Positions 54,001 through 61,259 of a DNA stretch of 64,000 nt are shown in pieces. The DNA lies in assembly GCF_001953175.1 (NCBI RefSeq), contig NZ_CP018258.1, positions 710,210 to 774,209 of the forward strand, given 5' to 3'. How positions within the stretch are numbered: the first letter of the stretch is position 1; every line of letters begins with the position of its first letter. This DNA is from Dehalogenimonas formicexedens (GTDB taxonomy: Bacteria > Chloroflexota > Dehalococcoidia > Dehalococcoidales > Dehalococcoidaceae). Made by a program: the position numbers and the translations under genes. The notes beneath the pieces were generated by a model. It saw only the letters and a program-made list of their open reading frames with translations. It made no database searches and was not told the DNA's origin.

Positions 54001-54723
54001 GTGGAAGACTAGTTTATTGACCAAAGCGTAACAGGCATATTTGGAGGCGCGTTCAAGGTTGTCATTGATTCCTTCCTGGTCGTCCAGGATTGTCCATCCT
54101 TCTTCGCGCATCCATTCATCGAGGTCTTTTTTGAAAGTGTGATTGGGGTAACGAGACAGTAGCACCTCAAACGTCATCATTATTGGCGTAAACAGGGCAG
54201 ACTCAAGTAAATCGATGAACCTTTCATCTGGTGGTTTGAATCCGATTGGAGCTGTGCCCCTGATAATATCCGTGAATTCAACAAGAAATCGGTCTATCCA
54301 GGTTTGGATTTCCATCCGTGTTGGTTCAATATCAAGTCTGCTCTCTTTGTAAACGGCGGTGACCAGCCATGAGCGATACTTTTCGCCATAAGATGTTGTC
54401 TTACCTGGCGTAGTTTCCCATAGAACAAATTCATTAACATTCCAGGTGAAAAAGAAACTGGCTCCGGCTTTAAGTGCTTTAGCCCGAGCGTCAGTGACAA
54501 CAGTGTCATTGTAGGGAGTACTTCCATCTTTGGCGTACGGGAGCTTTACTTCGCCAGTGAGGATTGGAATTTTGTTTTTATCGAGGAATGTTAAGTCTCG
54601 CCGTTTGGAAGAACCTTCACCCCTCTGTTCAACTCTAACTCCGGAAAACAATGACGAGGGGTTTTTATGGATGCGTTCGTTAAACCATCCGGCGGCTTCC
54701 CCGGTAAATTCCCACTCATTCAT
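51043..54723 (-). CDS. type IIG restriction-modification enzyme (N6-adenine methyltransferase fused to endonuclease)
   Basis: A 1226-residue single-chain enzyme. N-terminus with nuclease-type residues ('RRDLTFLDKN ... ILTGEVKLPYA', D-x(n)-ExK at about 43-60), a helical connector (150-340), the methyltransferase with SAM motif I 'MDPACGGGTFLVRA' (about 375) and catalytic 'ISNPPYVRQ' (about 460), then a target-recognition domain (about 700-950) and an unassigned C-terminus. Size and order fit type IIG/IIL or a BREX-PglX-like methylase; the N-terminal ExK favours self-contained restriction. No pglZ or brxC is near. ATG with GGAG 7 nt upstream. Confidence 0.85.
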   Translation of the reverse strand: MNEWEFTGEAAGWFNERIHKNPSSLFSGVRVEQRGEGSSKRRDLTFLDKNKIPILTGEVKLPYAKDGSTPYNDTVVTDARAKALKAGASFFFTWNVNEFVLWETTPGKTTSYGEKYRSWLVTAVYKESRLDIEPTRMEIQTWIDRFLVEFTDIIRGTAPIGFKPPDERFIDLLESALFTPIMMTFEVLLSRYPNHTFKKDLDEWMREEGWTILDDQEGINDNLERASKYACYALVNKLVFHEALLKRYSSRLTRLVVPDHIDTGEQLRLHLETYFAQAKTITGDYETVFGEDHKAIENRIPFYSDSATVHWRELINQIHKFDFSKIDYEVIGRIFERLISPEERHKYGKYYTRAEVVDLINSFCIRDGTETVMDPACGGGTFLVRAYARKKELAPARKHVQLLADLFGIDISHFATHLTTINLATRDLIDEENYPQIARSDFFDVAAQKTFISLPKRVEAKTLGKRRDVIIPPLDAVISNPPYVRQEDIPKTKKESKSGPRPGTKEYYQQVVKNEVGITLSGRADLHCYFWPHSASFLKQNGFLCLLTSSQWLDVEYGFRLQEWILQNFRILAIFESLDEPWFVGARVATAITCLQAEVDETERINNFVRFIQLRRPIGEILAHDGTSAGVVTSVDRFRDEIMSLTENGVNERYRARLVKQHDLWKQGVELGALMSNLDSSDGEDEDEEQKNQAGFSNNKYYGGKWGIHVRAPDLWFNLIDSYGKLFTPLGNMSTVHRGITSGKDSFFFPVDCSIDCLKKYDNPPEFIRNYGVPRERVESGHIRLVKCGDHRGEIHPIEAQYTEPELHNIMGVERFTIAPTDCSRLVVLLAKHKSDLKGTAALKYVLWGESKNIHKEPTCAGRTTSESTWYDLTRTKRADIILPKIQQYRLLSILNPSQVHIGSSLLGLYNVPAEQVIPLCAVLNSTISILSRILFARILGNEGNIQLDVYSAKMMLVPDIRVASRSQLQRISQAFASMKDRKSLTFVSEKRLRTMAFTGAGKVKELDSLSDATELDMPDRRDLDDAVLEMVGVKSPKQRDKIIDELYTYLRHFFEATRQKEEKAIINKNTARRRERIRPADIASQIYEDISKNDPELLRRYEVDFLDNSQPFDSYDLPTEGDAIKYSDLLVPQGVKFTKGTKSQVNLIPTLTASQAELIVLLTKTGRRGLVRVPHDDLECARTLASFQSFIEGRDARLLELVQERTSDEETQEKTLVALASLLNR

Positions 54724-54954
54724 TCAAAAGCTCCTGCGTAGCATTGCGATATAGCTGGACTTTCCTCGGTTAAAGAAGTTAGGCAATTCTACCACTAGAC
54801 AGTGGCACCTTAAAGGGTTATCCTTTTTTGAAAACGATTTGGCACACCTGAGACACGTTTGACCAGACCTCAAGTACACATTTAGGAGCAGCTGAACGAA
54901 ATATTAGCCGGGTAGGTTGAATCCAAAAAAGAACTTCGGATAAAGTAAAACGCG

Positions 54955-55692
54955 ATGTCGACAGTCCATGAGTTAATTTACCTAAATCGAGACTTCCGGA
55001 AATCCCTTGAGATTGGATTGGAACGAGCCAGCCCATTTCCTCCTCATTGTTGGCCGTTGTTGTATTTGGCTGTGAAAATAGCTCGACACCAAGAAGCTCT
55101 CGAAGTCCTCGCTTTGAGGGACTTCGGTAGCGAAGGCGGAATAATCCTGAGAAGTATGTTTGAAGCGACTGCCAACCTACTCTGGATATCCAAAGACCCG
55201 GCACCGCGACTCACCAGATTCGTGGCCTTTCTCGCGTTTGACTCACAGAAGTATCGAGATGCCTCACAAAAATGGGACGCCATGTCCCATCTGAGTGCAG
55301 AGGACCGGCAGCGAATCGAGCAAGAGTTTGAACACCTTAAAAAAGAAGCAAAACAAATCGGAGACGAATTCGGCTTCAAGTCTTATGAACACTGGTCGGG
55401 TCTGAGCCTAAAAACCATGTGTAAGGAGATTGGATGGCTAGAACGCTACGATTTTTTATACAAAACCTACTCAGACGTCAGTCACTCGAATATTATCTCG
55501 TCCAATAAATATCTGAAATTCAGCGAATCAGGTGTCCGGCTTAACCGTGAACCGCAAGCTGATGAATGCGCGATGTGCCTGTGCGAGGCATTTTATTATC
55601 TTTGGGCAGCCTTCAGCTTCATCGATATATTCCTGAACCTTGGAATGGAATCCATGCTCGAACGTGCATACAGTAGAATACCAAAAACGTAG
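54955..55692 (+). CDS. DUF5677-family protein
   Basis: A 245-residue, all-helical protein. 'GSEGGIILRSMFEATANLLWISKD' is the diagnostic segment of DUF5677, with 'YSDVSHSN' in the helix near 170 in the place where HEPN-like RxxxxH or D-x-SH motifs fall. Such proteins are common in islands; activity unknown. 8 bp before the DUF429 gene and probably cotranscribed. The 231 bp before it holds no gene I can support. Confidence 0.7.
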   Translation: MSTVHELIYLNRDFRKSLEIGLERASPFPPHCWPLLYLAVKIARHQEALEVLALRDFGSEGGIILRSMFEATANLLWISKDPAPRLTRFVAFLAFDSQKYRDASQKWDAMSHLSAEDRQRIEQEFEHLKKEAKQIGDEFGFKSYEHWSGLSLKTMCKEIGWLERYDFLYKTYSDVSHSNIISSNKYLKFSESGVRLNREPQADECAMCLCEAFYYLWAAFSFIDIFLNLGMESMLERAYSRIPKT

Positions 55693-55700
55693 AAGGAAAT

Positions 55701-56420
55701 ATGCACATGGACAGTTGGGTTGGAGTCGATGTCAGTAAAGGCCGTTGGTTAGCAGTTCAACTTTTTGACGATGCATCTTGGGACGTCGACCTTTTCCCAA
55801 CCTTCACAGAACTCTGGGAAAGTTACCAAGAAGCGAAATGGATTCTTGTTGATATCCCCATCGGTTTAATCGATGAAGGAGCGCAGCGGGCTTGTGATAC
55901 GATGGCTCGCTCTCTCCTGGGAGACCGCCAATTCTCGGTATTTCAGGTCCCTTGTAGGGCAGCATTGATGGCCAACTCCTGGGAGGAGGCTTGTGAAATC
56001 AACAGTAGTAAAACCGGGCGGCGAATGTCCAAGCAGACGTATGCCATTATGCCAAGAATCCGAGAAGTTGATGAGTTCCTGCAAGCGAAGACTCAAGCGC
56101 GGGAGATAATCCTGGAAATCCATCCTGAGTTATGCTTTTGGGGTTTGAACAATTCCACGCCCATGAAACACAATAAGAAAACGGAATTTGGATTCAAAGA
56201 ACGTTCGGAAATCTTGAAACGGCATTATCCTAAAGCCGACGACATTATTACCTGCGCTCTTGCCCAACCCGGTTGGAAAATCGCAAAGGATGATATTATC
56301 GATGCTCTTGTTGGAGCTATCACAGGTTTGACTAGCCAAGGGCGGTTAAGCACAATCCCAGAAGCACCAGCATCGGATTCCACGGGGCTTCCCATGCAGA
56401 TGGTGGTATTCCAGCCATAG
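55701..56420 (+). CDS. DUF429 RNase H-fold predicted nuclease
   Basis: A 239-residue member of DUF429: 'VGVDVSKGRWLAVQL' (first Asp), 'ILVDIPIGL', 'RACDTMARSLLGDRQFSVFQVPCR', 'SKQTYAIMPRIREVDEFL', 'ILEIHPELCFWGL' and 'KDDIIDALVGAI' (late Asp pair). The acidic residues are those expected for an RNase H-like nuclease. The start could be ATG 55701 or 55707. The second gene of a plus-strand pair opposing the restriction operon. Confidence 0.85.
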   Translation: MHMDSWVGVDVSKGRWLAVQLFDDASWDVDLFPTFTELWESYQEAKWILVDIPIGLIDEGAQRACDTMARSLLGDRQFSVFQVPCRAALMANSWEEACEINSSKTGRRMSKQTYAIMPRIREVDEFLQAKTQAREIILEIHPELCFWGLNNSTPMKHNKKTEFGFKERSEILKRHYPKADDIITCALAQPGWKIAKDDIIDALVGAITGLTSQGRLSTIPEAPASDSTGLPMQMVVFQP

Positions 56421-56642
56421 CCGATGAAGCCGCGCTAAATGGTGTCATTTCTTTTTTAGCCCCTTACGATTGAGTGCCAGAAGCTAGATTTTCTCGGGTC
56501 CTTTAGCCACCGCCTTTTCGCGGTTTGTTATCCTCCCCCGGCTCGCCGCCGTCTGCAGCCACCTTGCCAAGCCGATGCGCTTCCGGAATAGTCCTCTTCT
56601 GCTCCCAGTCACGGGAGATGGCAACACGCTTCCTATGGCACT

Positions 56643-57074
56643 TTATTGGTATCTTGCTCTTACGGTTTTTTCGATGTTCTCAGCAAAAGAACTTGCATAT
56701 TCCGCGATGAACCCTTCGGGATGGTGCCAATCAACTTGGCCGATGGCATGACTCATGGCTTGCCCAAGTGCGGTGTCAACAGAAGATAAGATGAGGCTTT
56801 TCAACACCATTAGTTCGTTTTCGACCTTGGTAAACCGGACTTCCCATTTCTCATTCACCGCTTTGAATTTTGTAAGTTCGGCTTGATACTCGGCTACCTT
56901 AACTTCATGCTTGAGCACAGCCAGCTCGGCATCGTCGTTTAGCGGTCCGGAGTGCTGAGTACTCACCGCTGAGTGCTCACCACTAGAATCTTTGATTTTA
57001 TGAGCCAGTCTTAGGTGCCCCGTTAATGCTTGAGGTGTTTTTACTTCCTTGCCGCAGATTCCACATTTGACCAT
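56643..57074 (-). CDS. C2H2 zinc-finger coiled-coil protein
   Basis: A 143-residue protein: an N-terminal single C2H2 finger 'CGICGKEVKTPQALTGHLRLAH' (Cys-x2-Cys ... His-x4-His), a linker built partly on a tandem repeat (56954-56981), a coiled coil (50-95) and a helical tail. Bacterial C2H2 fingers of this kind are often plasmid- or phage-borne. The ATG at 57074 has GGAG 9 nt upstream; the longer frame to 57110 adds nothing conserved. DNA binding or oligomeric regulation is a guess. Confidence 0.65.
   Translation of the reverse strand: MVKCGICGKEVKTPQALTGHLRLAHKIKDSSGEHSAVSTQHSGPLNDDAELAVLKHEVKVAEYQAELTKFKAVNEKWEVRFTKVENELMVLKSLILSSVDTALGQAMSHAIGQVDWHHPEGFIAEYASSFAENIEKTVRARYQ
56954..56981. 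repeat. 14-bp tandem repeat inside the zinc-finger gene
   Basis: GCTGAGTACTCACC followed by GCTGAGTGCTCACC (one mismatch), encoding part of the low-complexity linker. Confidence 0.85.
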
Positions 57075-57296
57075 CTGGTTACACTCCTTCAACATTATTT
57101 TAAGATACATTCTGTTTTTAACTTCCGAACCAGAGCTGAAAAACTACCAGGGTGGCGCAAACCTAGAGTCCGCGTTTGCGGTGGTCATCGGAAACACTTA
57201 TGCGCACTAGTTATTTCAGTGAAATTCGAGCGTCACCCCCTTAAATGGGTTTATGTCGGTTGTTTGGAACACTTCCCAACCCCTCCGTATCCTCCC

Positions 57297-58163
57297 CTAA
57301 TATGCGCCAAAATCTGGACGCTCTCTGTCAAACAACACAAATTCCCCAGGCGATTTTTTATAGCACATGAAACCGGTTGCGCCTTTCGCCCTAGCTTTAC
57401 ATAATCCTTTCAGATTGTTGAAGAAATGACGCCGAGGTGGTTGGGTGCCCCTCCCATTTTCAGCACCACCACCTCGGCGCAACTCGCGAACCAATCGGCG
57501 ATGCATATGTTTGACGCCAAACTGGCTAGGAGTCCTGAAAGAGTTGGGAAGCCTAGCGGTATAGAAGGGCTGTGATTTGCAAAACTCTGGTGTCACTTGG
57601 CGGCGTATCTGAAAGCCAGTGTCATCGACTAATAAATGGGAGACAGAGGTGACGCCTACCTTCTGGAAAAGCCGGATTTGGGTTCTTCGGGAAACCCCCG
57701 TTTTTTGCTCGATTGTAGCGCGGCTGATGAGCTGGCAACGGTTTGTGGGAATGACCGATGCTAATAGGACGCCTTTTTGGCATTTGATTGTAAAGTCAGC
57801 TAATGGAACTTCGATGAACCGGGTGGAGGTAACTTTGGCTTCGAGTAATTTCGCAACGCGCAGTAAACCCAGAATCAACAGACGACGCTTGCCGTTTTTG
57901 AGTATCACAGACCAGAATCCGTGGTGTTGTGCTAATCGAGCATACGCCCCGGCTCTTGATAATCCGAGTATCAAGAGAGTACGGACCGCTGATTTATAAT
58001 CGACGAATCCATCGCTGCTGATAGCACGAAAAACTGACCAGGTGGCGTATGTTTTGTGCTGGCCGCGTTTCAGCGCCGCTGCTGCCAAATCGGGAACAAG
58101 CCGGACCTTAACTTCTTTGAATTCAGGGGGTATAATAGATTTGGAAACAGATTGGTGACGCAA
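57297..58163 (-). CDS. HTH-containing island protein, possibly replication-related
   Basis: A 288-residue basic protein. 'AVRTLLILGLSRAGAYARLAQHHGFW' and 'LISRATIEQKTGVSRRTQIRLFQKVGV' read as two helix-turn-helix units. The C-terminus is Arg/Lys-rich (about 225-265) and could bind nucleic acid. No family recognised; HTH-rich Rep-like or phage/plasmid DNA-binding proteins have this look. TTG start with AAAGGA 7 nt upstream. A long perfect inverted repeat sits just before it. Confidence 0.6.
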   Translation of the reverse strand: MRHQSVSKSIIPPEFKEVKVRLVPDLAAAALKRGQHKTYATWSVFRAISSDGFVDYKSAVRTLLILGLSRAGAYARLAQHHGFWSVILKNGKRRLLILGLLRVAKLLEAKVTSTRFIEVPLADFTIKCQKGVLLASVIPTNRCQLISRATIEQKTGVSRRTQIRLFQKVGVTSVSHLLVDDTGFQIRRQVTPEFCKSQPFYTARLPNSFRTPSQFGVKHMHRRLVRELRRGGGAENGRGTQPPRRHFFNNLKGLCKARAKGATGFMCYKKSPGEFVLFDRERPDFGAY

Positions 58164-58177
58164 TCTGTGTCCTTTCT

Positions 58178-58218
58178 GGGGGTTCGGTAGCCTGCTGCAA
58201 GTTGTCCACCGAACCCCC
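58178..58218. repeat. inverted repeat before the HTH gene
   Basis: GGGGGTTCGGT (58178-58188) and ACCGAACCCCC (58208-58218): 11-bp perfect arms, 19-nt loop, 15 bp before the TTG start on the minus strand. A possible binding site for the HTH protein, a leader hairpin, or a terminator for 58247 without a T-run. Confidence 0.7.
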
Positions 58219-58246
58219 GGGTTTATTTACAGAGAGCCAGGGCAAC

Positions 58247-58486
58247 TCACGGCGAGTCCGCGTTCTCCTTTCCGTCTTTCAGAGTGCCCATTGGCGTCTG
58301 TGCTGGTTTCTTGGGGCGTCCGCCATGCTTACCCCACTCAGAGGCCTGACCCGGATGCCTGGCTCGCATAACCTCTTGCCCTCTGCGTCCAATAACAGAG
58401 AAATGATGAACGCCCCTTGTTTCAAGCGTCCTCAGGCCTCCTAGCCGACCCGCTTCGGTAACGTCCATGAACTTTCTCGGTTTCAT
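58247..58486 (-). CDS. small basic Gly/Arg-rich protein (KGG-like repeats)
   Basis: A 79-residue protein with repeated 'EAGRLGGLRT' and 'SEWGKHGGRPKKP' turns that recall KGG-type repeats of stress proteins and small DNA-binding proteins. I start at ATG 58486, 7 nt after a GAGGG that is buried in the hairpin 58490-58519; ATG 58507 lies inside the hairpin loop and is less likely. Between two unknown genes. Confidence 0.55.
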   Translation of the reverse strand: MKPRKFMDVTEAGRLGGLRTLETRGVHHFSVIGRRGQEVMRARHPGQASEWGKHGGRPKKPAQTPMGTLKDGKENADSP

Positions 58487-58489
58487 AAA

Positions 58490-58519
58490 AATACCCTCGG
58501 ATTTCATCCCGAGGGTATT
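58490..58519 (-). promoter_or_regulatory. hairpin overlapping the ribosome-binding site of the KGG-like gene
   Basis: AATACCCTCGG-8 nt-CCGAGGGTATT with TTT directly after it on the minus strand: 11 perfect pairs. It can act as terminator for the gene at 58561-59382 and, because GAGGG of the 3' arm is the only Shine-Dalgarno for ATG 58486, it would also mask translation of that gene. Confidence 0.6.
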
Positions 58520-58560
58520 ATAAAAGGCAGCCAGGGCTTGGTTGTAAGTCTAAGAACTAC

Positions 58561-59382
58561 TCAGGAGTTCCTTTCAGGCTGCTGTTTTACCATTTGGTTT
58601 TTGTACCATTCCCAGATACGACCCTCAAGCAACACTAGTTTTTGATATATGCCTTCACCCTTTTTGAGATACCATCTAGCTAGTGGGTAAGAACCTGCTG
58701 TATTATCGGATGTGTAGATTTTGAATTGATAATCGGCCGCTATTTTTTTAATTTTCATGCCCGCGATTTTGGATTCAACCATTTCAAGCGCTTTTTCGGC
58801 ATCAATGTGACGGTGGGTTCCTTCAAGCAACTCTTTTCCGGTCCAGCCAATAGATTTTCGGCAATCCGCGATTGTCTTGTACGCTCGCACGAACCTCTTG
58901 TAAGAGAGGTCAGTTACGTCCAAGTACAACCGGTTCTCGTTCATCGCAGTATGCACACTCGCATCAGGTGGTGGTTCGGGTATGCCTTTTTTGAAAACAA
59001 AGAAAAATGGCAATTCACCCGGTTCATCTCCCCAGTATATTTGTATTTGTAAAGCGTAACCGGATGATTCGGTCAGGCCCCATATCTGAGCTATCATGGG
59101 TCCAGCAATACCCGCTAGTTCTTCAAGCCAAGTATCTTGATAATCCCCGAAACAAACGCCAACCTTTTTGAATTTGAGCAGGTTATCGAGTTCAAGTTCC
59201 TCGTTCTCGATATAAGCCTTGGCTTTCTTTCCGAATTCCCCTTTTCCTGCTTCTTCCAATAGTTGATTCCACGCGAACACGTCGCTTAACTCAACAACAA
59301 GTTCCACAGCCTCTTTTACACCGGGCAAGAAATATTCAGGTTCAGGTTTTGGCTCTGGTTGCTCTTCCTGTGAAGTTCCCAT
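58561..59382 (-). CDS. hypothetical island protein
   Basis: A 273-residue acidic protein; no family recognised. N-terminal Glu/Pro-rich stretch (1-20), a helical region (25-75), and an alpha/beta body with 'GYALQIQIYWGDEPGELPFFFVFKKG' and 'NENRLYLDVTDLSYKRFVRAYK'. The C-terminus is helical and basic. ATG 59382 chosen with GAGGGG about 8 nt upstream. 62 bp after the integrase gene, in the same direction. Confidence 0.6.
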   Translation of the reverse strand: MGTSQEEQPEPKPEPEYFLPGVKEAVELVVELSDVFAWNQLLEEAGKGEFGKKAKAYIENEELELDNLLKFKKVGVCFGDYQDTWLEELAGIAGPMIAQIWGLTESSGYALQIQIYWGDEPGELPFFFVFKKGIPEPPPDASVHTAMNENRLYLDVTDLSYKRFVRAYKTIADCRKSIGWTGKELLEGTHRHIDAEKALEMVESKIAGMKIKKIAADYQFKIYTSDNTAGSYPLARWYLKKGEGIYQKLVLLEGRIWEWYKNQMVKQQPERNS

Positions 59383-59444
59383 TTTCAACCCCCCTCGACG
59401 GCGCTTTTACCGAAATGGCCGCTCGAGCTTGCCAAACACAAAAT

Positions 59445-60440
59445 TCACTTGAGTTTCATCATATCTGCCGGGCTTGATTTTCGATGCGCCTCAATCGCAT
59501 CTTGCATCCCCAAAGCCGAGGTATAGCGTCTTACCATATCTAAGTCAGAGTGACCGAGCAGATATTGAAGGTTAAAAACATTTTTGTCGGCACGGAGGAA
59601 ATTCAGGGCAAACGAATGCCGGAAGCGGTGCACGTTCCCTGAACCTTTCACACCAGCCCTCTTTTTGAGGCTTTCAATCGCACTTTGAATACCCCTGAGA
59701 GCCATGGGCTGACTCTCTTCAGTAAGCCAAAGGTCCGTGCATTGGACGCCGGGGCGAAACATTAGATATTTCCACAAGGCTTTTCTAGCAGTAACTCCCA
59801 GATGGCAAAAGCGTTGTTTATCACCCTTGCCAGTCACCTTGAATTCACCGGTTTGCGAATTCACATCATCTAGGCGCATTCCAGCCATTTCAGAAAGCCT
59901 AATACCAGAGTCGAGAAATACCAACAATAGTGCCCTATTGCGACTTCCAAGGAATTTAGCTCCACAACCAAAATCCTGGTCACAGACTGCCAACATATGA
60001 TTCATTTCCTCGGGTGAATAGGGGGTAATGACCTTCGGCTTGGGTTTGTTTACCTTGATTTTGGCCATCGGTGATTCTGAAAGAAACCCTTCAGCCACCA
60101 CCCAGTTGAAAAAACAGGACAATACGACATAATAATGTCTGACAGTTGCTTGACTAGCGGGGAGTTTGGATGTCTGACTTTCAGTTCCTGTCAGACCCCA
60201 GCGGTCTTTAGCGGAACCGACATAGGCTAAGAACTGCTTAACTTGCCATTGGGTGATGAGCCTGATGTCGTCGCTGAACTGTTGTTGGTCGCAGTACCAG
60301 AGAAAACGGCGTAAATTATCATGGTAATACGAGACGGTCTTTGGACTTTTTCCTTCGGATTGTTTGGTGATGACAAAGTAGGCCGCTAGTGATTTGAGCG
60401 ATTGCCCCAAAGGGACTCCCACTTTAAGCTCGGTATCCAT
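59445..60440 (-). CDS. tyrosine-type site-specific integrase of the island
   Basis: A 331-residue phage-type integrase: SAM-like core-binding N-terminus (about 10-130), then the catalytic domain with Arg in 'SGIRLSEMAGM', Lys in 'TGKGDKQRF', 'HRFRHSFALNFL', 'LLGHSDLDMV' and the tyrosine in 'RRYTSALGM'. It lies 112 bp from the intact tRNA-Pro 3' end and points away from it, the usual place for the integrase of a tRNA-targeted element. It should catalyse recombination between the two 50-bp tRNA repeats. The housekeeping Xer at 3291 is a separate branch. Confidence 0.93.
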   Translation of the reverse strand: MDTELKVGVPLGQSLKSLAAYFVITKQSEGKSPKTVSYYHDNLRRFLWYCDQQQFSDDIRLITQWQVKQFLAYVGSAKDRWGLTGTESQTSKLPASQATVRHYYVVLSCFFNWVVAEGFLSESPMAKIKVNKPKPKVITPYSPEEMNHMLAVCDQDFGCGAKFLGSRNRALLLVFLDSGIRLSEMAGMRLDDVNSQTGEFKVTGKGDKQRFCHLGVTARKALWKYLMFRPGVQCTDLWLTEESQPMALRGIQSAIESLKKRAGVKGSGNVHRFRHSFALNFLRADKNVFNLQYLLGHSDLDMVRRYTSALGMQDAIEAHRKSSPADMMKLK

Positions 60441-60551
60441 ATTCGATTGTGCGGACTCGCCATTTATCGAATCAGGTGCGCTGAACGATGTCCAGCCTAC
60501 CTTTGCAGCCCTAATGATTCAGGTGCGGTGATAGAACCACTTCAATCGTAG

Positions 60552-60601
60552 TGGTCGGGGTGGACGGATTTGAACCGTCGGCCACCTGAACCCCATTCAG
60601 G
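60552..60601 (-). repeat. att repeat within tRNA-Pro (right end of island)
   Basis: The 50-bp segment identical to 43959-44008. It rebuilds the 3' part of tRNA-Pro(GGG), so integration did not break the tRNA. Identity ends at the anticodon stem (G/T difference after 60601). Confidence 0.95.
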
Positions 60602-60628
60602 TGCGCTACCAGGCTGCGCTACACCCCG
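60552..60628 (-). tRNA. tRNA-Pro (anticodon GGG)
   Basis: 77-nt tRNA with encoded CCA. Acceptor CGGGGTG/CACCCCG, anticodon stem CCTGA/TCAGG with loop ATGGGGT, T-loop GTTCAAATC. Host site of the island. Confidence 0.97.
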
Positions 60629-60737
60629 CCGAAATGAGCCTAAAGATGTTAGCATAGACGATAGTCTATCGCAAGCGGTTGTCCCGAATGAGTGGATTAG
60701 ATATAATATTTACATAACTATTAACGAGTGAGGCTCG

Positions 60738-61259
60738 ATGAGCGTTAGACCGATAATAAAATACCCCGATCAGGTCCTCCGGCAAAAAGCGAAAACCGTT
60801 CCAGTCGTTGATAAGAGCATCAAGACCCTGATTGACGATATGATCGAAACGATGAAGGCCGGATCCGGTTGCGGTCTGGCGGCGCCCCAGGTGGGCGTGT
60901 CGCTCCGCTGCATCGTCCTCGGCATGCCCGAGGAAGAGCCTTTCGCCATCATCAATCCTGAGTTCGTCAAACGCGTCGGCGAACGTGAAATCGAGGAAGG
61001 CTGCCTTTCGGTGCCTGACCTCGGCGGCCATGTTAAGCGATCGATATCCGTTATTGTCAAAGGCCTGGATCGCCAGGGGAAACCAATCCGGGTCCGCGGC
61101 AAGGAATTGCTCTGCCAGGCTCTCGAACATGAAATTGATCATCTCAATGGCGTTTTATTCATAGATAGGGTTGAATCGCCAGATAAACTGTTCAAGAAAG
61201 AAAAACCGGTCGAAGTCGAAGCTAAAGACGCCGCCGCCGACCTGGCTGCCTCGCAGTGA
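60738..61259 (+). CDS. def: peptide deformylase
   Basis: A 173-residue metalloenzyme that removes the N-formyl group from nascent proteins. All three motifs present: 'GCGLAAPQVG' (43-52), 'EEGCLSVPDL' (91-100) with the metal Cys, and 'QALEHEIDHLNGVLFID' (131-147) with the two metal His and catalytic Glu. Its last codons overlap the next gene's GTG start by 4 bp. Confidence 0.96.
   Translation: MSVRPIIKYPDQVLRQKAKTVPVVDKSIKTLIDDMIETMKAGSGCGLAAPQVGVSLRCIVLGMPEEEPFAIINPEFVKRVGEREIEEGCLSVPDLGGHVKRSISVIVKGLDRQGKPIRVRGKELLCQALEHEIDHLNGVLFIDRVESPDKLFKKEKPVEVEAKDAAADLAASQ

Larger units (their letters stand above)
44009..60601. mobile_element. tRNA-Pro-integrated genomic island (defence-type cargo)
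   Basis: Bounded by 50-bp direct repeats derived from tRNA-Pro(GGG), with a tyrosine integrase 112 bp from the intact tRNA. About 16.6 kb, visibly AT-richer than the flanks, with about 16 genes: type IIG restriction-modification, several predicted nucleases, two DUF1508 fusions, an XRE regulator, a possible replication-type HTH protein and unknowns. No conjugation, phage structural or transposase genes are seen, so it is an integrative element mobilised by others or a satellite/defence island. Confidence 0.9.

Noticed and set aside
51043-54723. BREX system (PglX)
   Set aside because: The methylase is similar in type, but no pglZ, brxC or brxB neighbours exist in the window.
56421-56642. Minus-strand frame with protein-like codon use (…KRVAISRDWEQKR…) downstream of the zinc-finger gene
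   Set aside because: An in-frame TGA upstream and no ATG/GTG/TTG start; could be decayed coding sequence but cannot be supported.
44009-60551. CRISPR array or prophage structural genes in the island
   Set aside because: No spaced direct repeats and no capsid, tail or portal genes are found.
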